15,509 nucleotides of DNA from Pseudomonadota bacterium (lineage in GTDB: Bacteria > Pseudomonadota > Alphaproteobacteria > Caulobacterales > Caulobacteraceae), in NCBI GenBank assembly GCA_023434265.1, contig JAEYTA010000063.1, positions 1 through 15,509 of the forward strand, read 5' to 3'. Shown here piece after piece: positions 1 through 4,782 of this stretch. Below the pieces are notes generated by a model. That model was given only the letters and a program-made list of their open reading frames with translations, did no database searches and was not told where the DNA came from. Each line of letters opens with the position of its first letter. The stretch's first letter is position 1. Both the position numbers and the translations under genes were made by a program.

Positions 1-254
1 ACCACCTCGACTGCGGCGCGGCCCTGTTCGGCAAGGCTTCGAGGCTCCGCAAGCTGACGCGGCGTTTCGGCGTGGCCCCGGCGGAGGCGGTCTATGTCGG
101 CGACGAGACGCGCGACATTGAAGCCGCCCGCCGCGCGGCGCTCGATTCGGTGGCGGTCTCGTGGGGTTACGCAACACGCGAGGTGCTGGCCGCCCAGTCG
201 CCATCCGCGCTGGTGGGAACCTTCTCCGAGCTGAAGCTCCGTCTTGGAATCTGA
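1..254 (+). CDS. HAD-superfamily hydrolase, C-terminal fragment
   Basis: The frame is open from the window edge (first full codon at position 3) to a TGA at 252-254, so this is the 3' end of a gene that starts outside. The visible part has about 83 residues. It contains VYVGDETRDIEAARRA, which matches HAD motif IV (the acidic GDxxxD loop that binds Mg2+), preceded by FGKASRLRKLTRRFGV, where the Lys can act as the motif III lysine. This arrangement is seen in phosphoglycolate-phosphatase-like HAD proteins. The nucleophile motif DxDxT and the cap lie upstream of the window, so the substrate cannot be inferred. The next gene is convergent and begins its 3' end 36 bp downstream; no terminator hairpin is evident between them. 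Confidence 0.8.
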   Translation, partial: HLDCGAALFGKASRLRKLTRRFGVAPAEAVYVGDETRDIEAARRAALDSVAVSWGYATREVLAAQSPSALVGTFSELKLRLGI

Positions 255-290
255 TCGATCCGGGACGAAGTCAGTACGGCAACCGCGCTC

Positions 291-1583
291 CTATCCGAAC
301 AGCCCCACAAGCTCCCGTCCCGCCAGCACGCAGAACAACACCCCGCCCGCCGCCAGCATGGCGTTGGACAGCCAGCCGCTGCGCCACTCCGCCGGCGTGC
401 GCTTCGAGTTGAGCAGCCAGAGCAGGGTCAGGGCGAGGAAGGGCATGAACAGGGCCCCAAGGGCGCCGTAGGCGACGATCAGCCCGAAGGGGCGGTCCAT
501 GAACAGCAGGGCCATGGGGGGGAAGGTCAGCCACAGCAGGTAGGCGCGGTAGGGGCGGCTGGCCTCGCGGATGGCTATCGGGTCGTCGGGGCGACCGCTC
601 AGGTGGGCCCAGAAGTCGGCGAACATCAGGCTGACGCCCTGCCAGACGCCGATCAGGGAGGAGAAGCTGGCGGCGAAGAAGCCGAGCAGGAACATCGTCC
701 CGACGACGTCGCCGAAGCGCTCGCGCAGGACGCCGTCGAGGTCGAGCAGGCCGCGGTCGCCGCCGGCCAGCGCGATGTTGGAGGCGTACAGGAGCTCGGC
801 GCCGACGATCAGCATGGCCACGACGAAGAGGCCGGTCATGGCGTAGCCGACGCGGTTGTCGAGGCGCATGACCCGCATCCACGCCGGGCCGCGCCAGCCC
901 TTCTGGCCGATCCAGTAGCCGTAGGCGGCCAGGGTGATGGTCCCGCCGACGCCGCCGATCAGGCCGAGAGTGTAGAAGGCCGAGCCTTCGGGCAGGGTCG
1001 GGACGAGGCCGCGAACGAGCGCCGGCAGGTTCGGGGCGACGATGACGGCGAGGCCGACGACGGTGACGAACATCACCGCCACGAGGCCGGTCATCAGCCT
1101 TTCGAACAGCGGGTAGCGGTTGAACCAGACGAGGATCAGGCCGGTCACGCCGAGGATCATGGCCCAGGCCTTGAGGTCCAGCGCCAGCGGCGTGCCGTCC
1201 AGCAGGGCGGCCACCGGCAGGGCCGAGGCGGTCATGGCCGTGGCCCCGTAGACGAAGCCCCAGACGACGACATAGAGGCCGAAATAGACGCTGGCCCAGT
1301 TGAGCCGGCCGCCGAACCAGCCGGGGCCGAGGCTGGACCAGCCCTCGAAGATGGTCCGCCCGGAGGCCAGCGACCAGCGGCCGACCGCCTCGGCCAGCGA
1401 GATCTTGAGCAGGGTCCCGAGCACGGCCGCCCAGAGCAGGGCGTAGCCGAACTTCGAGCCGGCGACGAGGGTGGCGACGAGGTCGCCGGCGCCGACGCCG
1501 GTGGCGGCCGCGACGAGGCCGGGGCCGATCAGGCGCCAGCGGACGCCAGGCGGCGGCGTGGTGTCGTGCTGTTTCCCGGTCAT
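291..1583 (-). CDS. Nramp-related membrane transporter with non-canonical metal-site motifs
   Basis: A 430-residue, strongly hydrophobic protein of the length and profile of the Nramp (MntH/SLC11) family, which couples divalent metal uptake to protons at the inner membrane. The N-terminus aligns with TM1 of Nramp: GPGLVAAATGVGAGDL then VAGSKFGY. However, the canonical DPGN metal-binding motif is replaced by GAGD (residues 31-34). The TM6 MPH motif is also absent; the corresponding helix reads GGVGGTITLAAYGYW (about 210-224). It is therefore an Nramp-fold protein whose substrate cannot be assumed to be Mn2+ or Fe2+. Start: ATG at 1583 with a purine-rich GGGGAGGGGACG directly upstream. It is divergent from the membrane protein gene at 1698. 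Family membership is fairly sure; substrate is unknown. Confidence 0.85.
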   Translation of the reverse strand: MTGKQHDTTPPPGVRWRLIGPGLVAAATGVGAGDLVATLVAGSKFGYALLWAAVLGTLLKISLAEAVGRWSLASGRTIFEGWSSLGPGWFGGRLNWASVYFGLYVVVWGFVYGATAMTASALPVAALLDGTPLALDLKAWAMILGVTGLILVWFNRYPLFERLMTGLVAVMFVTVVGLAVIVAPNLPALVRGLVPTLPEGSAFYTLGLIGGVGGTITLAAYGYWIGQKGWRGPAWMRVMRLDNRVGYAMTGLFVVAMLIVGAELLYASNIALAGGDRGLLDLDGVLRERFGDVVGTMFLLGFFAASFSSLIGVWQGVSLMFADFWAHLSGRPDDPIAIREASRPYRAYLLWLTFPPMALLFMDRPFGLIVAYGALGALFMPFLALTLLWLLNSKRTPAEWRSGWLSNAMLAAGGVLFCVLAGRELVGLFG

Positions 1584-1591
1584 CGTCCCCT

Positions 1592-1646
1592 CCCCTGCCG
1601 GTGCAGGTGATCGGGTTCGCGGTCGGTTGGCAAGGCGCTTGACCGC
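1592..1646 (-). promoter_or_regulatory. structured leader of the Nramp-related gene
   Basis: Reading toward the Nramp-related gene there are two simple hairpins. One has six base pairs, GCGGTC/GACCGC (arms 1641-1646 and 1619-1624). The other has five, CCTGC/GCAGG, around the loop ACCG (arms 1603-1607 and 1594-1598). The second ends just before the purine-rich ribosome binding site. The segment GAACCCGATC between them resembles the 3' half of a TPP riboswitch, but the matching 5' half is not present. It may be a translational control structure or chance pairing in GC-rich DNA. Confidence 0.25.
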
Positions 1647-1667
1647 AAGTCACCTCAAGGTTACATG
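1639..1667 (+). promoter_or_regulatory. candidate promoter of the membrane protein/Xre operon
   Basis: TTGACC at 1639-1644 is a good -35 match. Seventeen bases further is TACATG (1662-1667), a weak -10. This would start transcription about 20-25 bases before the ATG at 1698, leaving a short leader that contains the ribosome binding site GTGAGGA (1687-1692). The -10 lies inside the palindrome at 1659-1672, as expected for a repressible promoter. Confidence 0.4.
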
Positions 1668-1682
1668 TAACCCACGGGTTAC
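1659..1682. promoter_or_regulatory. three-half-site palindromic operator candidate
   Basis: GGTTACATGTAACC (1659-1672) is a perfect 14-bp palindrome. Its right half, GTAACCC (1667-1673), also pairs with GGGTTAC (1676-1682) across a two-base spacer, giving three alternating half-sites at 8-9 bp steps. It sits in the 114-bp gap between divergent genes and overlaps the candidate -10 of the rightward promoter. Binding by the small Xre-type protein encoded downstream (autorepression) is the simplest reading, but no binding is shown. Confidence 0.55.
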
Positions 1683-1697
1683 GCGAGTGAGGACGCG

Positions 1698-2414
1698 ATG
1701 GACAACGGGGAACGGGATCGGCTGGAGGCGCGCGAGGCGCGGCGGGAGCGGCGCTTCCGGGCGGCGCTGGTGGTGATGTGGACGGCGGTGCTGGTGAGCA
1801 TCGCCACGGCGCTGAGCGGGTGGGGCGGCCTGATCGATGAGACCGTCTTCGGCGAGTCCGCCTTCGCGGCGGTCCTGATCGCGCTGGGGCTCATCGCCCT
1901 GGCGGCGGGGGCGGCGGCGATGGCCTCGATGCCGGGCGCGGACCGGCAGCGCCTGCACGGCCTGGGCGGCCGCCGGGACCGCGAACAACGTGCACGCACC
2001 TCGCAGATGCTGTTCCTGCCGGCGATCCTGCTGGTCACCGTGAGCATCGGTGCGCTGAACGCAGCCCGGCTGCTGGCGGGCGAGCGGGAGGCGGCGGTGT
2101 GGATCTGCGCGCTTGTCGTGCCGCTGCTCGTGGCGCTCCCGCCGGCGATGGTGATGGGCTGGGACGGCGGCGCGCGGAAGCTGCGCCGTTTCCTTGAAGA
2201 CGAACTGACCCGCGAGTTTCGGGCGCGGGCCATGGCGCTGGGCTTCTGGGTGCTGCTCGGCTCGGCGACGGCGCTGTACCTCTTCGGGCTGTGGCGACCG
2301 GCCGAGGCGGTGGCGCTGCTGCCCTTCGCCCTGTGGGCCGGCGGCGGGGCGGCGGCGCTGAAGTTCGCCCTGCTGCACCGGCGGGCCGAGCGTGAGGCCG
2401 GCGCGGATGGGTGA
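1698..2414 (+). CDS. six-helix integral membrane protein of unknown function, coupled to an Xre regulator
   Basis: A 238-residue protein that I do not recognise. The N-terminus is short, charged and arginine-rich (residues 1-20). It is followed by predicted membrane segments near 21-41, 55-76, 104-127, 132-153, 178-198 and 202-225. A basic cytoplasmic-type loop (about 80-103, with RQR, GRRDREQR) separates helices 2 and 3, and a charged loop (160-177) separates helices 4 and 5. No catalytic motif is visible. ATG 1698 is preceded by GTGAGGA at a good distance. Its last 8 bases overlap the start of the downstream helix-turn-helix gene, so the two are almost certainly co-translated. Pairs of a multi-helix membrane protein with a tiny Cro/CI-type regulator occur in many bacteria; the signal sensed and the membrane function are unknown. 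Confidence 0.8.
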   Translation: MDNGERDRLEAREARRERRFRAALVVMWTAVLVSIATALSGWGGLIDETVFGESAFAAVLIALGLIALAAGAAAMASMPGADRQRLHGLGGRRDREQRARTSQMLFLPAILLVTVSIGALNAARLLAGEREAAVWICALVVPLLVALPPAMVMGWDGGARKLRRFLEDELTREFRARAMALGFWVLLGSATALYLFGLWRPAEAVALLPFALWAGGGAAALKFALLHRRAEREAGADG

Positions 2415-2616
2415 CCCGCGGCTGGCCTCGCGGCTGAAGGAGGCGCGCACGGCGGCCGGCCTGACCCAGGCCGAGCTGGCGGAGCGGGCCGGCGTGTCGC
2501 GCAAGACGGTGAATACGGTCGAGAACGGCGTCTTCACCCCCTCCACCGTCCTGGCGCTCAGCCTCGCGCGCGCGCTGGGCACGACGGTCGACGAGCTGTT
2601 CTGGCTGGCGGACTAG
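2407..2616 (+). CDS. small Xre/Cro-CI-type transcriptional regulator
   Basis: A 69-residue protein that is essentially one helix-turn-helix domain: RLKEARTAAGLTQAELAERA, then GVSRKTVNTVENG, then a helix ending in LGTTVDELFWLAD. The order and spacing are those of the compact Cro/CI (HTH_3) regulators that usually bind palindromic operators as dimers. An earlier in-frame GTG at 2392 would add five residues. I prefer ATG 2407, because GTGAGG (2392-2397) then serves as its ribosome binding site and the overlap with the upstream membrane protein gene is a typical 8-base coupling. There is no sensor domain, so any signal probably comes through the partner membrane protein or through abundance. The palindromes at 1659-1682 are the obvious candidate target. 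Confidence 0.88.
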   Translation: MGDPRLASRLKEARTAAGLTQAELAERAGVSRKTVNTVENGVFTPSTVLALSLARALGTTVDELFWLAD

Positions 2617-2623
2617 ACAGCCC

Positions 2624-2642
2624 CCTCCCCCTGCGGGGGAGG
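2624..2642. repeat. solo G/C palindrome related to the 12.9-kb repeat
   Basis: CCTCCCCC (2624-2631) and GGGGGAGG (2635-2642) form a perfect eight-pair stem around TGC, eight bases after the regulator stop codon. The arm closely matches the terminal palindromes of the doublet at 12848-12987, so I read it as a single REP-like copy. It lacks a U-tract and is not a typical intrinsic terminator, though it may weaken read-through into the next gene. Confidence 0.5.
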
Positions 2643-2661
2643 AAGGGCTACGGCTGGCGGC

Positions 2662-3486
2662 ATGACCGCCCTGCCGCTGAACGAGATCCTGATGTTGCTG
2701 GCCGCGCTGACGGCGGCGGGGCTGTTCGGAGGGCTGATCGCCGGATTGTTCGGGGTCGGCGGCGGGACGGTGATCGTGCCGGCGGTGTTCTACGCCTTCG
2801 AGGTGCTGGGGGTCGGGGGCGAGAGCAATCTGCACGTGGCCATCGGCACCTCGCTGCTGACCATCGTCGCCACCTCGTGGCGGTCGCTCAAGGCGCACCG
2901 CGCGCACGGGGCGGTGGACGAGGCGGTGCTGAAGACGTGGACGCCCTGGGTCGGTGCGGGCGCGGTGGTCGGGGCGGCGGTCGCCGGCGTCACCTCCATG
3001 GAGGGGCTGGCCGTGGTCTACGGCGTCTGCCTCGCCGCGGTCGCGGCGCAGATGGGGCTGATGCGCGAGGGCTGGGCCCCGTGGCGCAGCTTGCCGACGG
3101 GCTGGGCCCGGCGCGGGCTGGGCACGGCGATCGGCGGGCTGTCGGCGATGATGGGGATCGGCGGAGGCAGCTTCGGCGGCATGCTGCTGACCCTGTGCGG
3201 CCGGCCGATCCACCAGGCGGTGGCGACGGCGTCGGGGTTCGGCGTGGCCATCGGGACGGCGGCGACGCTGGGCTTCGTGGCGTTCGGCTGGGAGGCGGCA
3301 GGACGGCCGCCGCTGTCGCTGGGCTATGTCAACGTTCCCGGCGCGGTGGTGATGGCGGTGCTGACCACGGCGGTGGCGCCGTGGGGCGCGAAGCTGGCGC
3401 ACCGTCTGGACCGGCGGGTGTTGCGCAAGGCGTTCGCCGTCTACCTGCTGGTCACGGCGGCGCTGGTGGTGGTGAAGGCGCTTTAG
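2662..3486 (+). CDS. TauE/SafE family permease (probable anion exporter)
   Basis: A 274-residue hydrophobic protein with the internal duplication typical of the TauE/SafE (DUF81) family. The first repeat has GLIAGLFGVGGGTVIVP near residues 24-40, followed by the SNLHVAIGTSLLTIV segment. The second has GGLSAMMGIGGGSFGG near 158-173, followed by HQAVATASGFGVAIGTAA. Members sit in the inner membrane and export sulfite, sulfoacetate or related small anions, but the substrate cannot be read from sequence. ATG 2662 is the first methionine of the family-like N-terminus; the ribosome binding site is not strong. It follows the Xre gene by 45 bp across a G/C hairpin and is convergent with the protease gene only 3 bp away. 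Confidence 0.9.
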   Translation: MTALPLNEILMLLAALTAAGLFGGLIAGLFGVGGGTVIVPAVFYAFEVLGVGGESNLHVAIGTSLLTIVATSWRSLKAHRAHGAVDEAVLKTWTPWVGAGAVVGAAVAGVTSMEGLAVVYGVCLAAVAAQMGLMREGWAPWRSLPTGWARRGLGTAIGGLSAMMGIGGGSFGGMLLTLCGRPIHQAVATASGFGVAIGTAATLGFVAFGWEAAGRPPLSLGYVNVPGAVVMAVLTTAVAPWGAKLAHRLDRRVLRKAFAVYLLVTAALVVVKAL

Positions 3487-3489
3487 GGC

Positions 3490-3981
3490 CTAGCCCCGCA
3501 GCGTCAGCTGCGTCGGCGTGGCCGTGAAGGCCTCGAGGCGGCCGAGGTAGCTCATGCCGAGCAGGGAATGGGGCAGGCCGGCTTCGACCACGAGGGCGTC
3601 GACCTGGTCGACGCGAGCGCCGGCGACGGCGACGGTCTTCAGCCGCACGGGGGCGGCGCGGACCGGGCCGGCGGCGGTGGTCAGGGTGGTGGAGAAGGCG
3701 TGGCGCGGAACCTCGAGGCCGAGACGCTCGGCGTCGGCGCGGGTCAGCACCACCCGGCTGGCCCCGGTGTCGACCATCAGGCGGACGGCGCGGCCGTCGA
3801 TGCGGGCCACGGCCCAGTAGTGGCCGTCGGCGGCGCGGCGCACCTCCCCCTCGGCGGGGGCGGCGACCTCGGCCGCATGGGCCGTGCCGCGCAGGCCGCC
3901 GGCGTCCATCCACCACAGTACGCTGAGCGAGGAGGCGACGGCGAGGGACAGGACGCCCAGGGAGGACAGGTCGAAGCGCAT
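3490..3981 (-). CDS. membrane-anchored retropepsin-like aspartic protease (clan AA)
   Basis: A 163-residue protein with one N-terminal hydrophobic segment (about 8-24), then an AHAAEVA stretch that could be a signal-peptidase site or a linker. The protease half has the single-copy retropepsin-like signature: LMVDTGASRVVLT around residues 68-80 (catalytic Asp71 in DTGAS), and LLGMSYL at 140-146, the hydrophobic-Gly motif that packs under the active site. Such single-domain enzymes act as homodimers and are typical of the TIGR02281-type bacterial family, presumably facing the periplasm. The native substrate is unknown. The ATG has AGGA about seven bases upstream. The gene's upstream side is the heptad-repeat region. 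Confidence 0.88.
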   Translation of the reverse strand: MRFDLSSLGVLSLAVASSLSVLWWMDAGGLRGTAHAAEVAAPAEGEVRRAADGHYWAVARIDGRAVRLMVDTGASRVVLTRADAERLGLEVPRHAFSTTLTTAAGPVRAAPVRLKTVAVAGARVDQVDALVVEAGLPHSLLGMSYLGRLEAFTATPTQLTLRG

Positions 3982-4045
3982 GCCCGTCCTGTGCCACGGC
4001 GCCCGTTGGGATGCGGTGAAGGAGCGTGGTTGGGGGGAGGTTAAT

Positions 4046-4188
4046 GGAGGGGCGAGGGGCGAGGGGCTGGGGGCTGGGGGCTGGGGTTAGGGATGGGGAT
4101 CCGGGACCGGGGATGAGGTTCTGCCGACGGTGTGCCGATGAGTTATTCGTCTGCCCTAACCCCTAACCCCTAACCTCCAGCCCCTGCC
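4046..4188. repeat. heptad-repeat inverted element A
   Basis: The left arm (4046-4087) is six consecutive degenerate 7-mers: GGAGGGG, CGAGGGG twice, CTGGGGG twice and CTGGGGT, followed by TAGGGAT. The right arm (4154-4188) is CCCTAAC three times, then CTCCAGC and CCCTGCC. Read on the other strand the right arm gives GGTTAGGGGTTAGGG and GGGGCTGG, so the two arms can pair imperfectly across a spacer of about 60 bases. The third CCCTAAC supplies the stop codon of the DUF1289 gene. The left arm also contains a four-run G-quadruplex motif (4069-4092). Confidence 0.7.
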
Positions 4189-4373
4189 CGGCTCGGCAGT
4201 TCGGCCATGATCGCGGCGCGTTCGTCGTCGGTGAAGCGGCTCCAGCCGCCGATCTCCTGCAGGGTGCGATGGCAGCCGAGGCACAGGCCGCTGGCGCCGT
4301 CGACGACGCAGACCTGCACGCACGGCGTGGCGATGGAGCGGGGCGGACGCGGCGGGGTCGATGACGTTGTCAC
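4170..4373 (-). CDS. DUF1289 small cysteine-rich protein
   Basis: A 67-residue protein with the DUF1289 pattern: TPCVQVCVVDGASGLCLGC followed by HRTLQEIGGWSRFTDDER. The four cysteines (18, 22, 31, 34; spacing C-x3-C-x8-C-x2-C) suggest a metal or iron-sulfur site. The function of the family is not established. The start is a GTG at 4373; no in-frame ATG lies before the conserved core, and the only ribosome binding hint is a GGA about ten bases upstream. The C-terminal residues RAGAGG and the TAG stop are encoded by the right arm of heptad element A, so the gene end has been shaped or replaced by the repeat. It is divergent from the small-protein unit at 4521. Confidence 0.85.
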   Translation of the reverse strand: MTTSSTPPRPPRSIATPCVQVCVVDGASGLCLGCHRTLQEIGGWSRFTDDERAAIMAELPSRAGAGG

Positions 4374-4391
4374 GAAATTTAGTCCGGTTCC

Positions 4392-4416
4392 GGAACGAAA
4401 ACTTGCATTCGGCGCT
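4392..4416 (+). promoter_or_regulatory. possible EcfG-type stress promoter of the small-protein unit
   Basis: GGAAC (4392-4396), sixteen bases, then CGCT (4413-4416). The alphaproteobacterial general stress sigma factor EcfG recognises GGAAC-N16/17-CGTT, so this differs at one base. GGAAC is also half of the perfect palindrome GTTCCGGAAC (4387-4396), and the region is AT-richer than its surroundings. A housekeeping promoter is not obvious. This is a weak call. Confidence 0.25.
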
Positions 4417-4455
4417 GGTATGGCCCAGGTTGAGGATGACGCGAAACGACTGAGA

Positions 4456-4467
4456 GGGTGAGAACCC
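4456..4467 (+). promoter_or_regulatory. GNRA-tetraloop hairpin in the small-protein leader
   Basis: GGGT (4456-4459) and ACCC (4464-4467) enclose GAGA, a GNRA tetraloop. It lies upstream of the hairpin that covers the ribosome binding site, so the leader would have at least two stem-loops. The stem has only four pairs, so support is modest. Confidence 0.3.
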
Positions 4468-4481
4468 CTGCGAGCACGACG

Positions 4482-4513
4482 TGTCTCTTTTCATCGTTCA
4501 ACGAAAGGAGACA
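4482..4513 (+). promoter_or_regulatory. hairpin sequestering the ribosome binding site
   Basis: TGTCTCTTTTC (4482-4492) pairs with GAAAGGAGACA (4503-4513) over eleven consecutive positions, one of them a G-U pair, around a ten-base loop. The 3' arm contains the whole Shine-Dalgarno sequence AAAGGAG (4504-4510) of the small gene starting at 4521. A run of four U residues faces the purine stretch next to the Shine-Dalgarno, as in FourU-type RNA thermometers. Regulation by temperature, an sRNA or a protein is inference. Confidence 0.5.
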
Positions 4514-4520
4514 TCGAGAG

Positions 4521-4679
4521 ATGAACGACAAGACCAGGAACCTCCAGCACGCGATGCTGTCCTTCGCCCTGTGGGGCGGGATGCTGGTGAACACGAAGCA
4601 GACGAACGGGGCGGGCGACCGCGTGGTCAGCCACCCGTCGAACTTCGAGCCGATCCGCATGGACAGGGCGCGCCGCTAG
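4521..4679 (+). CDS. small protein of unknown function (52 residues)
   Basis: ATG 4521 lies ten bases after a strong ribosome binding site, AAAGGAG (4504-4510), and the frame ends at TAG 4677-4679, followed 26 bases later by an intrinsic terminator. The product starts MNDKTRNLQHAMLSFALWGG. It has a polar N-terminus, one short hydrophobic patch (about 12-23, AMLSFALWGGML), a polar middle (NTKQTNGAGD) and a basic end (RMDRARR). The patch is short for a membrane span; a peripheral or amphipathic role is possible. I do not recognise a family. The frame could be extended upstream to a GTG at 4458, but that has no ribosome binding site of its own. The unit stands alone between divergent DUF1289 and the downstream crotonase gene. 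It could also be a regulatory RNA with a coding part. Confidence 0.65.
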   Translation: MNDKTRNLQHAMLSFALWGGMLVNTKQTNGAGDRVVSHPSNFEPIRMDRARR

Positions 4680-4705
4680 GGCGCCGCCGCAGCGGAAACC
4701 GACAG

Positions 4706-4737
4706 AGCCCCGGCCGGAAGGCCGGGGCTTTGTGTTT
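4706..4737 (+). terminator. intrinsic terminator of the small-protein gene
   Basis: AGCCCCGGCC (4706-4715) and GGCCGGGGCT (4720-4729) form a perfect ten-pair stem closed by GGAA, a GNRA tetraloop, followed by TTGTGTTT. It is the clearest Rho-independent terminator in the window, 26 bases after the small-protein stop, and separates that unit from the crotonase gene. Confidence 0.85.
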
Positions 4738-4782
4738 GGGGGCGGGTTTGTCTCGCGGCTCCGGATGCGGCACAGCTCCGGC

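Noticed and set aside
603..1610. Plus-strand open frame of 335 codons opposite the Nramp-related gene
   Set aside because: Low-complexity Gly/Ala/Asp/Glu-rich translation with no fold; it is the shadow of the transporter.
1592..1625. Possible TPP riboswitch before the Nramp-related gene (GAACCCGATC followed by CCGGC and GGGGA)
   Set aside because: It resembles the 3' half of the aptamer, but the CTGAGA element and the GGGG-GCC strand of the 5' half are absent upstream. It is more likely simple hairpins.
2392..2406. GTG start for the Xre regulator five codons upstream
   Set aside because: ATG 2407 has a better ribosome binding site (GTGAGG) and gives the usual short overlap.
4154..4174. Telomere-like CCCTAAC triplet
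   Set aside because: Units are seven bases, only three copies exist, they are internal, and they pair with an inverted G-rich arm; nothing indicates a replicon end.
4046..4188. CRISPR array
   Set aside because: Repeats are seven bases, degenerate and without spacers.
4436..4453. Five-codon leader frame (ATG 4436 to TGA 4453) upstream of the small gene
   Set aside because: GAGG abuts the ATG with no proper spacing and the peptide shows no attenuator-like codon run.
4458..4520. Extended form of the small protein from GTG 4458
   Set aside because: No ribosome binding site precedes it, and the extension would run through the leader hairpin; the strong AAAGGAG fits ATG 4521.
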